From Moringa oleifera (lineage: Eukaryota; Streptophyta; Magnoliopsida; Brassicales; Moringaceae), in contig JAJFZO010000191.1 in the NCBI GenBank assembly GCA_021397835.1, forward strand, positions 7,413,501 through 7,477,500: a stretch of 64,000 nt of DNA, given 5' to 3'. The notes under the pieces were generated by a model. It worked only from the letters and a program-made list of their open reading frames with translations. It made no database searches and was not told where the DNA came from. Shown one piece after another: positions 11,010 through 22,978 of the stretch (the first letter of the stretch is position 1; every line of letters starts with the position of its first letter). The position numbers and the translations under genes were made by a program.

Positions 11010-14000
11010 ATGCCACACTTGTACCATAGTAGCCACTTTACTAACTCACTTGTTAAAAAATATAGCTCATAAGAGGTTGTTACATTTGATGATGTTGATA
11101 GTAGTCATTTTTCTTTGATAAAAATTGTTAGAATGTTAAGGGAGGATGAAGTTTGGTATGGTTCTACTAAGTTTTTTTATGTAGATCTTGGTAAAACTAT
11201 GAAAGACAGCTTGATTTAAATAATTACTAATAAAAACTTAATTGACATGTTAAAAGCAATGTCTAGTTAGAGTAGAGAGATACACATTTACGTTGAGGAA
11301 CAATTGGGGGCTCAAAGTAGTGACAATGAGGGTAATGTTATAAATCAGCCAGGTAACATTGCCAATAATGTTGATGTAAACAAGGAGGTTGTTCATGTCG
11401 ATAATAATATTAACACTGATGTAAATAGAAAGGGTGTTAGTGGTAATGTCGATTTAGGTAATGATGAAAAAGACCCTAATGAGGTTAAAGGGATTAGTAA
11501 CTTTGAAAACAGTGATCATGATGTAGATATAGAAGATGATGTCATGCATAAGGCTAATCCTAACATGCCTATGCATGACATGGGTTGTGTTGCTGGTATA
11601 GCTAGTATACCAAGGTTTGTTAACTTTGAAATAGACTTTTTCATATGAACTTCATACTCCACCAAACAGTGATGAAGAATGTGAAAGCCAAAGTAGAATA
11701 AAGTTTAATTTTACTGACATAAATAACTATGTTTTCAAAGTTGGGTTGGTGTTTGTCACAATAAATGATGCTAGAGATGCAGCACAAAGTATACTATTAA
11801 CGATGGCTACAACGTAAAATTTAAAAAAAGTGAGGCTAATAGAGTCATGGTTGTTTGTAGAGAAGGGTGCAAGTGGACTATTTTTATCTCACAAGTAAGG
11901 AAAAGTTAATCTTATACAGTGAAGACGTATGTTCTTACTCATACGTGTAATAGATCATGCAAAATAAATATGTGACTTCAAGATCTTAGCTAAAAAATAC
12001 ATAGATTTGATTAGAAGAGATCCTAAAATTAACATTTCTACACTGATGAAAACTATGAAGGCAGATCTGGTGTGTGAAAAGTCTAGGAGTGTTTATGTTA
12101 GGGCAAAAGGGGTGGCTTTGTCTAAGATGGATGGATCTAAAGGTAAATAGTATAAGAGATTGAGAGATTATTATGAGGAGGTCGGCCAGCAGAATCCTGG
12201 TAGTTCTTTCATACTACATTTGGATAAAGCCATACCAAATGAAGATCTTATATTTCAAAGAATTTATATTTGTTTGGATACTTGTAAAGGTACAAAGGCA
12301 ACCAATAACAGCTATTGGTATTGACCCTAGTAACAACACAAACCCCATTACGTATGTTCTTGTAGATTCTAAGATGAAAGAGAGCTAAACTTGATTTTTG
12401 CCACTTCTTTTAACTAATATTGGTTCTGTAAGGGACCATGAGTGGAAATCATGTCTGACCAACAAAAGGTATGGTACTGTTTTGTTTAAACTTTTTTTTT
12501 TTAAGTTTTAGTTTCTTATGTATCATTGATTAATGCTGTGATTTTTTTTTTTTATTATTTAGGGATTGATACCAACATTTGAGAAGCTAGTTCTAAATAG
12601 CCAGATTAGATTCTGTGTAAGACACTTGTATGGTAATTTTTAAAAACTTTTTAAAGAAAACCAGTTGAAAGATTTGTTGTATAGTGTAGCTAAGGCAACT
12701 ATTAGTATGGAACTTAAAATTTGTATAGATAAGTTGAAGGCCATAAATGTTAAGGCTTATGAATGGTTGTCTATGTTACATTTAAAGCATTGATTAAGGC
12801 ATACTTTTTAGGCAGATCCAAATGTGATATGCTTTTAAGCAATCTGCTTGAGAGTTTCAATACTTCAATACTTAGCGCTGGAGATAAACCTATTTTGCAA
12901 CTTTTAGAGGAAATTAGAAACTACTTGATGGAAATAATATGTGTAAATAAATAGGGATAAAATGTTAAAGCATGAGGGACTTTTATGTCCTAAGATTCAA
13001 CATTGTTTAAAGAAAATAAAATTAAGATATAATATATATGGGTGCCAATCTAGTATGGGGGTGTAAAGTATCAAGTTAGGTCAAGGGAAAAGCAATATGT
13101 AGTTGATCTAGTAAGCCATAACTGCAGTTATAACAGGTGAAAACTCACTAGAATCGCTTGTGTGCATGTTATTTCTGCTATATGTTATCAAAAAAAAAAA
13201 AAGAACCCAGAATATTATGTCGATTCATTTTATCATAAGGAGATACATTAAATTTTATTCCCATTCGATAAATCTATGCAATGGCCTAAACTTGTGGTCT
13301 CAAACTAAATTAGATCCTATTCAACCACCTGTGATTAGAAGACTCCCAGGAAAACTAAGAAAGCAATAGAGGAAGGATGTCAATGAGGTAAATACAAATG
13401 CTACAAAAAAAAAATTAAGAAGAACTTGGTAAACACGTAAGTTAATGCAAACATAGTAGATATAATGTGAGATTTTGTAAAGGTTAGGTGAAAAAAGTAT
13501 GAAAAAATTAGTTAAACTTTTAATGTCAATTTTGGTTTGGTTTAGTTTATATGGATTTGATAAGATTCTTGTATGTGTGTTACAATATAAAAGAAAGCTC
13601 ACGAAAGAAATGAAGAAGCTTTGACGCGATTTAGGGTTCCCAATAAGAATGATATAAAGTGGTTCATCAATATCATCATCTATTCGTTTTGTCGGATCTG
13701 GCCCATCATTAAACTGTGTAAGTGTTTTTTAGAAGTCAACCCAAGTGCAAGTATAAGAATTTGCACACTCAATTTGGCTTTTCTTTAATTCTACATATAC
13801 TAATATTGTAAGGTGCAATGTCATTAAATACATCAACAAGATTTATGTATTTTGGTATGACAATCCAGCTACAGCATCAACTAAGTATTCGAGATTTTTT
13901 TTTTAACTAGTTAATTTTGTAAAATAGTAATTTCAATTAATTTCACTAACAGGGGTACAAACACCCTAAAAAATCCAGCCAATAGTAAGCACATTGACCC

Positions 14001-14419
14001 ACAATCCAGCTACACAATCAGGTAAGAATTTATAATTCATGCTATCATTTTAATTTTTTATTTTTATAACAAAGTATTTGTGAATGATTACTTCATTGAT
14101 GGGCGCTCAAATACACCACCCAGCAATCAAGCTAATAACAACCTCAATCACCCAACCTCAAGTACCAAAAACAACCCCATTTAATCAACCAACTACACCT
14201 CATTCACCCAACCACTAGCAGTATAAACCCTCTATGAGTAAGTTCTAATACCGCCAATAACAAAGAGAGTATCTACACCAAACAGGTTAGCTTCAAAATT
14301 CAAGTAATCTAGCTCCAACATCCAGCAGAACTTCGACAAACACTAAAGTCCTTTTTGTCATACCTCAAGGTTTCAAAATAAAAAATGTGGCAGCTAAGAA
14401 GGTTAGATCCTGTAAATGA
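11010..14419 (+). pseudogene. Decayed MuDR-type transposase of MULE-1
   Basis: Translating across frames recovers the order of a MULE transposase. There is an N-terminal region (about 11010-11260), then an acidic linker open from 11304 to 11648. The MuDR DNA-binding region follows (about 11700-12190, with phrases like KYIDLIRRDPKINISTLMK and ending NPGSSFILHLD). Next is the catalytic region: LDTCKG at about 12280 in place of DGCHLKG, IGIDPSNN, then a putative intron at about 12469-12562, and after a frameshift an RFCVRHLYGNF-like stretch at about 12607. At 13270-13370 the typical zinc-finger-to-tail text WSQTKLDPIQPP...LPGKLRKQ appears. The tail ends near 14417 with KIKNVAAKKVRSCK and a stop. 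Many in-frame stops and shifts show it is dead. All family statements rest on recognised motifs, not alignment. Confidence 0.75.
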
Positions 14420-14689
14420 AAGCTACTAACATTTATGATGTAACAAACTCCTGTTATGTTCTATTAGTTGGCAACTTGCGATGCAATGAACTTGTTTTAT
14501 ATGTTATGAAACAATATAGTAGCTTGATAAGTTGTTTTGATAATTTGTAATAAATTGAAGTGGATGAAATGAGCATTGAAGTTATTTGGCAATTTGTAAT
14601 GTAAGAACGTGTGTTATGGAATAACTTATTTGGTATGAATGAATGCAGTTTTTCTAGATTTCAATTATCAATATAGATGTGAAATGGAT

Positions 14690-14915
14690 AAATGAAGGAT
14701 TTCATTTGGGATGTACAATTAGTAATTATGTAAGTGAATTGGTCATGATAATGGGGGATGTTACATTTGGTATTTATGTTGGTGCATTGATCATGACCAT
14801 TTGGGATGTAACTTTTGGTCATAGATGTTATATTAGTCATGATCATTTGGGATATAACTTTTGATCATAGATGTTGAAATGTTAGTCATGATTATTTTGG
14901 ATATATCTAATTGTA
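14690..14915. repeat. 48-bp degenerate tandem repeat inside MULE-1
   Basis: The phrase CATTTGGGATGTA and its variants recur at about 14703, 14749, 14798, 14843 and 14892, followed by TCATGAT-type text, giving about five copies of a 46-49 bp unit. It lies between the two convergent gene remnants. Confidence 0.65.
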
Positions 14916-15328
14916 TTGGTAGAGACAATTTTTACTTTAAGTTGTTATACATAAAATAGTCATTTCGATAAATAATGTATCATTACAAACTTATTGTATA
15001 AACTTGGTATACATTAAAACAATAACCATATATATATATATATTAAACTTGGTATACATTTAAAATGGTCATGACCTTACATATATCAAACCATTAAAAC
15101 ACATCAAATTTAATTAACATAAAACCAACAAAAACATAAATTACATTAATAAAATTAATACCAATCAAGTTCACAAAGTCATTACATTACATAAAATTAG
15201 TGTACATTATACAAAGCCAAAATAGTTATTTTTCTTCTACATAAACTAAAATTCTACATAAGTTAATGATGAGAGAAAATAGTGTAACTCACGTTTTTAC
15301 ATTAGTTGTCTCCCTTACTCCTTTTAGT
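14916..15328. other. AT-rich spacer between the two MULE-1 genes
   Basis: Contains a short (TA)n at 15031-15043 and repeated 'aacttggtatacattaaaa' phrases (about 15002 and 15047). Nothing coding seen. Confidence 0.4.
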
Positions 15329-16108
15329 TTAATACATAATTGATACAATACAAATAATAATCCAAGATAGCACATCAATCTTTTTATAAAATGCAACTTT
15401 GTCTTGTAGTCTCTGCACCAAGCTTAGCAATCTTAGCAACACTTACATTTCACGACTATAAACCAGATCATCATACTATCGAAAGTATCCATAAAATCAT
15501 GCTTCTATAACATCAAAAGGATCAACAGGTTATGAAACTTAAGTTTGCAACAATCATGATATGCACGAAATATCTAGCATATATTATTATAAAGCAGAAC
15601 ACTTGGTATCTTGTTTGGCAATTGATATGCATGGACTTGTTTTCTTATTGTTACTGGTTATAAAATGTAATTAAGAAAATAAAGGCATCTCATTAGGTAG
15701 CACGTAAAAAATGAAGATACTTGCTTTTTTTGCAAATTTACTAGCATCAAGTCTAATGCTTACCCTTTCTGCAAATTCACTAACATCAAAATCTAGTACT
15801 TACTTTTTTTGCAAATTTACTAAGCAATCAAAGTTCACTATCATCACTAACATTAATAAATATCAACACTAACAAATAATTGTAATAAAGGTTAAAAAAT
15901 GTACCCCTAAAGAAGCAAATTAATTGAAGTTTACTAACATTACTAACATTAGTAAACATCAACACTAATAAACAATTACAATAAAAGTTTAAAAAAAAAT
16001 ATTACCCATTTTGACTACATTCTTTGATGCCCATGAAGTGCATAATTTCACCCCACAACCACATAAGCATAAGAGAACATCATATTGCGAAGTATTACTT
16101 TCTTCCAT
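15329..16108 (-). CDS. GRF-zinc-finger / coiled-coil / membrane gene carried by MULE-1
   Basis: Exon 1 (16108 down to 16006) encodes about 34 residues starting MEESNTSQYD. It has the cysteine-rich phrase LLCLCGCGVKLCTSWASKN, which resembles the start of a GRF-type zinc finger (C-x-C-G...TSW...N). A splice donor GG|GTAAT follows. The final exon (about 15440-15329) reads LVQRLQDKVAFYKKIDVLSW followed by a hydrophobic run IIICIVSIMY and a stop, that is, a short coiled coil and one transmembrane helix. Middle exons were not resolved (the intervening 560 bp are AT-rich with repeated GCAAATTTACTAGCATCA-like text). From memory, plant MULE-associated genes often combine these three parts. The gene is convergent to the transposase, starts about 370 bp inside the right terminus, and may be a passenger or accessory gene. 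Integrity is unproven. Confidence 0.5.
15720..15985. repeat. Imperfect short repeats in the GRF-gene intron
   Basis: The phrase TTTTGCAAATTTACTAGCATCAA (first 20 bases: TTTTGCAAATTTACTAGCAT) and variants occur three times between 15725 and 15830. 'acattactaacattaataaac'-like text is repeated at about 15845 and 15935. Confidence 0.5.
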
Positions 16109-16369
16109 CGATTGATGAATAATACAGTAAATTGGAGATGTTTCTGACTAAAATAGAGCTTCGATTCTCCTTTAAGTCAATATGAAAACTTTAATTACTC
16201 AGTTACCTTTCTTTGAAACCCAAACTTGCTTTGCGACAACTAAGTTTGTATTACTCAATGAAATTAAAGGAGGAAAATCAAATTACAAATCCAATTTTAC
16301 CCTCAACTTTAATGTTAGTTTGCAATAGCATTAGGGTCGAGGGTCATATCAGCGTTAGGGTCGAGGAAC

Positions 16370-16475
16370 ATATCGATCATTAATGAAACTTTAGGGCCTG
16401 TGATATCACTTTTTAAATATTGAAATTTGATTTGTTATTCAGAGTAAGCATCAAGATTTCATGTGATATTTACCT
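16370..16475 (-). repeat. Right terminal inverted repeat of MULE-1
   Basis: Its reverse complement starts AGGTAAATATCAC and parallels the left end. It is followed by AAAAAATTT, the probable degraded 9-bp target duplication. Confidence 0.65.
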
Positions 16476-16484
16476 AAAAAATTT

Positions 16485-19175
16485 TTTATCTTACATAATT
16501 TATTATTATAAAATAAATATTTAACCATATATACCTTTAAAAGCTTTCATATCTTTTTCATATGGGATTTATTCTTTTCCACTTCGTTTTTCACCTCAAT
16601 GGGTACATTTTTAATGGCAATTTCTCATTCATTTGTTTATCATTCTAAACATGTATGGATACAGAATTTATCTTTTCAAACAAAAAATAATAATATAATT
16701 CAACTTTATTAAAATAATTAATAAATTTCATAATGGCAACTGTAGTTAAGATTGAACAACTTTTGGTTCAAGATTTTGTCGGATCCCATGTTTCCTTAAG
16801 ATTCTAAAGGCCTTTACCTTCCGATGCAAAGATCCCCTTTACAGCTCCATCTTGCAATTTCTTTTTCCACGTGGATTGAATTCATTTGTTTATACGTTAG
16901 AATCAGAAGCTCTTGGGCTGGGGATTGGACAGAGCCTAATAATCTCCGGGTATACCTCAGCCCAAATTCTATCACCAGAAATGGGCTTCACTCTCTCTGC
17001 CCAAAATATACCTAATTCCACCAAGATTCTCGTTTAATTCGGCTTTTATCACTATTATCGAATGGTTCCATCCTATCTCATACATCCTACATGCTCATAC
17101 TATTATTGGAACGTCAACCCGACATGGAAAACAAATTAAAAAGACTTCTGGATCCTGTCAACTAATAGCATCCCACTATTTTCTTTTCTTTTTTTATTTT
17201 TTTAACATATATTTCGTTCATCTGATTTATATATAATAATTGAGCAAAACAAATAGAAAATATTTATATCAATTACTTTTTATTAGTATAATAAATAATA
17301 AATATTATTTAAAATCTTAAATTTTAATCTCTCTCCAATCAAATCTTAAATTTCAAATTAAGCATATCACTGATCTATTGATTTTTTTAAAATTAGACTT
17401 TAATTTAAAATAATTATAAAAATTAACAATTTTTTTATTATTAAAATGGTTAAAATTACTCAAATAGATTTTACATTTTATTTCGATTTTATCTCTTAAA
17501 TTTAAAAATTTTCCAACTAGCTAGCTATTTTTTATGAATTTTTAAATTTTTTGATAATAATATTTTTAAGAAAAAATAATTTTCAGTACTTAAAAAATTT
17601 TTGAATTTTTTTATGGTCATAACTTGAATATTTTTTTATATATTAAAAAATTACATATCAAAATTTATTGTAAAATATATCTAATTTGAATATCTTTAAT
17701 ATTTAATTTTTTAATAAAATTTTATTTATTGAATAAATTTAAAATTTGTTAATATTTTCTCTACAATAAATTACAAAAGCAATAATTTAAAAAAATAATA
17801 TCATATCAACAAATGATTTAGATTCATGAAAATGATCAATAAAATTTTAAATTTTTGATAAAAAAATAAATATATTGGACAGAATAATGCATGTTTTGTT
17901 TGTTGTTTAGGTAGACAAATGAATGTTTTACATTAAAAGAAAAATGGTCATATAATAGGAAAGGTAGATGAGAAGGGCCAAGATAATCCCAATCATTCCA
18001 CCGTCCCTATTAGGTACAACAACTAATCTTATTGGTATAAGCAAAGGGTTCACATCCTATCTTATATTATAATCAAGGTAGCATGTATCTTTCCAGCGGT
18101 CCGCTCCATTAATAATAATAATAATAATAATTAACTATTAAACTGATTTCTCTAACATATTATATTATATTTTTGATTAGTGATTAAGAAACCATCGAGA
18201 TTTCCCTCAACCACCAGTTAAAAATTAAAATGTTATCCAAGTTGTGTCACTACCACTTCATTATGGGATCGTATCATATTTAATACTCTTTGAATCGTAA
18301 TTAATTATAATGATGTTAAACTATTGATAACTCGCGATATTCGTGTTATTTTAATTTGATTCTTCACCGAAAATATGAATTAAACTATTTATATGGTTTA
18401 CGTCAAACTTTTATTTGTTAAAGACTTTTATACAAGTCGCTCCTAAAACAAAAGAGAAAAAGATTGTAGAAGATTATGTTAACATATGATCAATGCCTCA
18501 AATAGTATGTAATCTAGAAACACACATAAGACCACAATGTTTCATATTACAAGTTTTGGAAAGAAAATGATTGTCGTGATGCTCAAGGTATGTACAGCTA
18601 TGGTAATGACAGACTTGTTGACATCTATGGGTAAAACTGCTTATTAAATTGCTGAGTCTAATTTTTACCTACATGTGATAAACATGATTAATCAATCAAC
18701 ACGGCCAATCCTTGGCGGAATAGTCAAAAAAAATTTGTATGTCCAATTTCAATGTGATAAGCAATACATTCTTGCTAAAGAAAGTTCATGTTTGTTTGCA
18801 TGAATTTATTTTGAATTTGTCTGCGTGCCGAAATGTTAGAGAGAATCAAAAATTAATATTTGTGAGGCTTAGAATGGTGGGGAAGACAATTTAATTTTAA
18901 CTTCAAAATTTAACAAGCCGAAGTAATTTGCCTGACACAGATTGTACATTTTCTTATTATTATTATTTTAAGTTTATGCGACTTTGACCGGCATCCGCGT
19001 AGGACTACATCAGAAGAGGGCCTGCCAAAAGGCGGTCAGTTTGCTTTAGAGGGGACCAGCTTTGCTTTTGAATAGAGTGGTAAACTAAACTGAAAACGAA
19101 AATCAATTTAAATTAAGCTAAATAAATATTTACAAATTGTGGTCTTTTCTAGTCATTTATTGCTTTTTCTGGCTT
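16485..19175. other. Intergenic DNA with a degenerate MITE-like copy
   Basis: No supported gene. A short GC-richer patch at 16820-17040 has open frames of 61-63 codons without motifs. At 17440-17870 the text resembles the fold-back element at 8940-9440: 'atcaaaatttattgtaaa' and 'atctaatttgaatatctt' match its right arm. (TAA)n lies at 18110-18132. The 3' flank of the membrane-protein gene occupies about 19080-19175. Confidence 0.4.
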
Positions 19176-20204
19176 CTAATGGTCGTTCGCTTTTCTACAA
19201 GCCTCGTCAGTAACGATAACGGCGTCAGCGTCCCACCAGGTTTCCATGTCGCCTTCCGTTAGGTCCGCAAACGGCGAGCTGGGTTTCCTCATGTCACCCA
19301 CCGTCAACTGGCCGTTGACGTCATCACTGACATAGACTTTGCCCAAGCCGCCGACGAGATTGACCCCCACGATCCTCCCCAGCCTAGGCCTCCACTCAGC
19401 TATTATTGACGGCAAGCAGGACCGGGCGCGCGTGTCCCACCCGTTCAGAGAAATGCTCCCAGACTGGCTCTCCCCAGCTGCCACGACGACAGCCGGCGAT
19501 GAAGTCGACGAGGAGACAGCCGGAAATGTGAGACCTGGTTTCACACCGAGAAATGCAGCCACGTCTTGCGCTTTGCTGACGTCGTGCACGGTTAGCACGC
19601 TTCCGGAGGAAGCACTGCCTTTGCACACATCTAGTCGAAACCCTAACCCGAGATTGTCCCAGAGATTCACCACGTTCTTCCCGAGGGCGAGGTCGGATAA
19701 TGAAAAGAGGTCTCCGAAACTGCCGCCGGCACACCGCCTTCGCCGTAGGCCGAACTTACTGCTCTGCCAGTGCTCGTCGTCTAGATGAGCCGAACCTCTG
19801 ACGCGAAAATCCTCATCGCCCTGCCTCCACTTCTGGGAACTCGACGATGCAATCTCGAACTCTTCTTCTTCGTCGTCGTCTTCTGTTTCTTCATCGTCCG
19901 ATGAAGAATACGACGCATCTGTTTCGCTGTCGTAATCTTCGTCGCCGCCCTGGAAAGGTTGCAAAGAAGGTAGAGAGTGGTTTACGTGTCTCAATCTAAG
20001 AATTAAGATCTTGATTCTGTTTATTATAGTGGTAAAGGATGCGAGCAGGGCGAGAATCAAAGCGCCCCATTTCCAGAAGCTGCAGGCTTCGTGTATCTTC
20101 TCGATCCCAGAGAGAGCAAAAATCTGGGACAAAAATGATGGGTTCTGTAAAGAGCTTAAGCCAGCTTCGAAATCGCTTATCCTGTTGATGACCGGAATCT
20201 CCAT
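19176..20204 (-). CDS. Plant-specific membrane-anchored acidic protein of unknown function
   Basis: A single-exon protein of 342 residues from the ATG at 20204; a 27-codon upstream extension starts only at TTG and is not used. One hydrophobic segment at about residues 45-62 (WGALILALLASFTTIIN) could be a membrane helix. It is followed by basic residues (RIKILILRLR), then a strongly acidic Asp/Glu/Ser tract at about 88-118, then a folded-looking C-terminal half with repeated G/V-rich strands, a TRARSCLPSII-like stretch and a WWDADAVIV phrase near the end. The gene is more GC-rich than its surroundings. I do not recognise a characterised domain. By position beside VQ and ENDO2-type genes it may match the uncharacterised Arabidopsis membrane proteins At1g68440/At1g25400, which I infer from recalled gene order only. 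The function is unknown. Confidence 0.85.
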   Translation of the reverse strand: MEIPVINRISDFEAGLSSLQNPSFLSQIFALSGIEKIHEACSFWKWGALILALLASFTTIINRIKILILRLRHVNHSLPSLQPFQGGDEDYDSETDASYSSSDDEETEDDDEEEEFEIASSSSQKWRQGDEDFRVRGSAHLDDEHWQSSKFGLRRRRCAGGSFGDLFSLSDLALGKNVVNLWDNLGLGFRLDVCKGSASSGSVLTVHDVSKAQDVAAFLGVKPGLTFPAVSSSTSSPAVVVAAGESQSGSISLNGWDTRARSCLPSIIAEWRPRLGRIVGVNLVGGLGKVYVSDDVNGQLTVGDMRKPSSPFADLTEGDMETWWDADAVIVTDEACRKANDH

Positions 20205-20332
20205 GCTTGCGTACGCACGACCTGAAAAATCAAAAAGGCGTTGATTGATACAGCTTCGCAGAGCTACGTTAGCTTTGTTTAACAACAGAGACGGGAGGGA
20301 GATGAAGAGGTCTGTAAAGGTGGGTCAGTTGG

Positions 20333-20343
20333 GTATTTATAAG
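20333..20343 (-). promoter_or_regulatory. TATA box of the membrane-protein gene
   Basis: On the - strand TTATAAATAC lies about 130 bp upstream of the ATG at 20204, giving a leader of roughly 100 nt. Confidence 0.6.
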
Positions 20344-22978
20344 GGGAAAATGGTTGATTGAAGGGATAAATTTACTAGGGATAAAAAAATATGCAAGTGT
20401 TGATGTGGCAGATAGTTAGTGGTTATCTGGTTAGAGAATATTGGGCCATGTCAGAAAAGAGAGTATGCCTTTTCGGAACCAGAAAGAGATAGGGACGCTG
20501 AGTCAGCAGATGCTTAATGCTCTTATTCTAAAGCTAGCTCTGCAGTCCGGACTCAATCATGACGATGACTCGCATAATCAGATGGGTTACGAACTGAACC
20601 GAAGCGCTCCTCCGCCCGAACGCATAAAGACAGAACCGAGATGGATCCAGTTACTAAAATTCGTGGTGGTAAGGTTAGTGACGGTTGAACCAGTAGGATT
20701 TTGACACGCGTTGACAGCTCATGGTCTGTTGCTTTTGGTAACAGAATAATTTGTTTATTTGCTAAAGCATATACTATTATGCTCTCTTATGTTTTCACGT
20801 TTCTCTCACTTTCTAGAGATTGAATGCCCGCGGCACTTTAGTCCACGATTGGTTTCTCGTGTGGGTCTTACATTAGGTCGTGGGCCCCACCTACACCAGC
20901 CACCGTCCACTGCGAGAGTCGCCTTAGTACACGAGAGGCTCGAGCCGCACCAGCTGATCATCAGAACCAGCACGAGCCTGGCGCGATGTAGACAGGACCC
21001 TAGTGGTCTATCACAGCAAATGTTTTCCGTGCTTAATGTGAAGTTGAAAATGGCTCCGCTTGACTTGAAGCTTATGCTAACGTGGGGTTGTTAATGATTT
21101 AGCTTGCAAGTATAAACAGTAATTAATTAGAAGCAAATCATGCATACCATCAGAAGATTGACTACTTATTTTTAAGCATGGTTTTCTTTTATTTCTAAGT
21201 ATTAAATTCGTCACAAGATGGTCGGTCGGGCATTATATCAACTGCCCTAAATATTAATCATGAAAGAAAAGGTGCAGTGTGACTTCCTGTTTGTCTTCTC
21301 TTAGCTAAGATACATGGTTCAAAAGTAATAAATTCTGCACCATTTTACAATAAATTATAAAAATTTAAGATAAATACCAAACAAACTTTATACAAAATTT
21401 AGATTTTAATTTTAATTTTATTGTATCAACTAATTTAATTTTTTATTTAAAACTTTAATTTACATTAATTTAATTGTTTTTAAAAATAATTTATACATAA
21501 CATAAAAAATGTTTGTTCTTTTCTCTCTCCCACATAAATTTATTTTCTATGTTCTCTTTTTCTCTGTTAGTTTTCTTTTTTCGCTACTTCTAATTACCTT
21601 ACAAAATTCTTGAATCTTTCAAACTTAATTTAAATTAAAATTTGAATTTAAAATTAAATCAAATAATAGAATAAAGTTCAAATTTTGGAAAAGGGACTTA
21701 GTATAAATTTTTTTTAAAAAAAATTTATGTTCACCTAAAAGTTTATCTCGTCATATGCTTTTTTTGATACATTTTAAAATCATAAATATTTTATATGATA
21801 AAACTAATTTTGAGGAAATGTTGTCTATAGCATAACAAAAACACAAGATTTCCAACATTACATTATAAATCTTAAAGTTAACATCATTATAAAATTTATA
21901 TACAATAAGATCCTTATTAGCTGGTGTGATTATGATGTCGCTTGTGATTCATTGTGTCTAGACGGTCATGGTGTGTGTAAAGTTGCTTTGGGTTAAAACA
22001 GGGCATACGACAAAGATATTTGAAGTAACCAAACGGAATGTCCAACTCGGACGTTGAGATTTGCAGGTTGCTTGTGCAACTGATCATGTTAGGAAATTAT
22101 ATAAATAAAAAAAAATCCAGAAATTTAGGAATTCAGCCGTGTCGCACGAGTCAAGGCACCAACATGGAACAGCCGTGCTGCAAATCTCAAACCCTTAATT
22201 AATATTGTGTTTTTTTTTTTTTGGTCACGTGATCCATGTCTCGCGCATTTATTTCTTATCTTTATTGTTTCTTGTTTCAAAGAAAAGAAGATTACTAATG
22301 TTTCCAGGCAATTTCTTGGTGGCTTATTTACAGGTCATGTCCTTGTGGGATTGGTGAAGACAAAGCCCTTAACCAGCAAAATATCCCAACCGAATTGCCT
22401 ACTTCCACTGAAAATTCATTAGCCAAAAAGATGGGAAAATCAATGCATTCTCCTTCCAATACCTAATTTAAAAGATGTTGTATCAAAATTATGAAATGGG
22501 TTCATCGCCCCGGTTTGGAACAAACCAAACTGGCATGAGGCCCAAAAGAAGCTATGTTTCTTTACGGCCCATTTTGGCCCAAATAACGACAGTTTCTTTC
22601 TTATAATAATGATTAGAAGCCTTTCTATAGTAATTGACTAATTTTAATGCTTCATATTTAGTCCCTTAAATTATTACTTTTTTCTTTAGGAAAATGCCAT
22701 AAATGAGATGATAACCTGTAATGTCTCAAACGCTTACTTTCTTTACTTTCTTCTATTCAATTTGGTTACCAGTTTCGGTTGTTCAAAGATACAAACATTA
22801 GCCCTTAGAAAGCATCCTTCCTTTCTAAGCTCCTTTCCTTTCCAAACACGCACCGTTTCATAATCAACATCATCTCCTAAAGTCCCCAAAATAGGCTCCC
22901 CATAATTAAACTTCATATACATAATCCAGTGACATTTTAGACAAAAATAATTTTCAGATCAGTTTTACTCATATTTTA
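20344..22978. other. Intergenic region, no supported gene
   Basis: 20440-21095 is moderately GC-rich, with open frames of 87 and 111 codons on + that show no motif and probably reflect base composition. 21330-21800 is very AT-rich. Around 22040 and 22170 the phrase GAGATTTGCAG appears and then its complement, a weak inverted repeat. Confidence 0.4.

Larger units (their letters stand above)
10148..16475 (+). mobile_element. MULE-1: Mutator-like transposon with GRF-zinc-finger passenger gene
   Basis: The left end (GGGTAAAGGTC..., from 10148) and the reverse complement of the right end (AGGTAAATATC..., ending 16475) align over about 100 bp, sharing for instance GACAAATCAAATTTCGATG (left) and AACAAATCAAATTTCAATA (right). 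The flanks AAGAATTTT (10139-10147) and AAAAAATTT (16476-16484) are an imperfect 9-bp match, as expected of a MULE target duplication. Inside are a decayed MuDR-type transposase on + (11010-14419) and a convergent GRF-type gene on - (15329-16108), separated by tandem repeats. Stops and frameshifts make the element inactive. Confidence 0.75.

Noticed and set aside
19339..19788. Forward 149-codon open frame
   Set aside because: Antisense shadow of the GC-rich 342-residue gene; no motif of its own.
20205..20285. 27-codon extension of the acidic membrane protein
   Set aside because: Opens at TTG on the - strand and would include leader sequence; the first ATG is at 20204.
20441..21094. Open frames of 87 and 111 codons as a small gene
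   Set aside because: No ATG-supported start with family similarity, no motif, and position in the promoter region of the neighbouring gene; likely due to local GC content.
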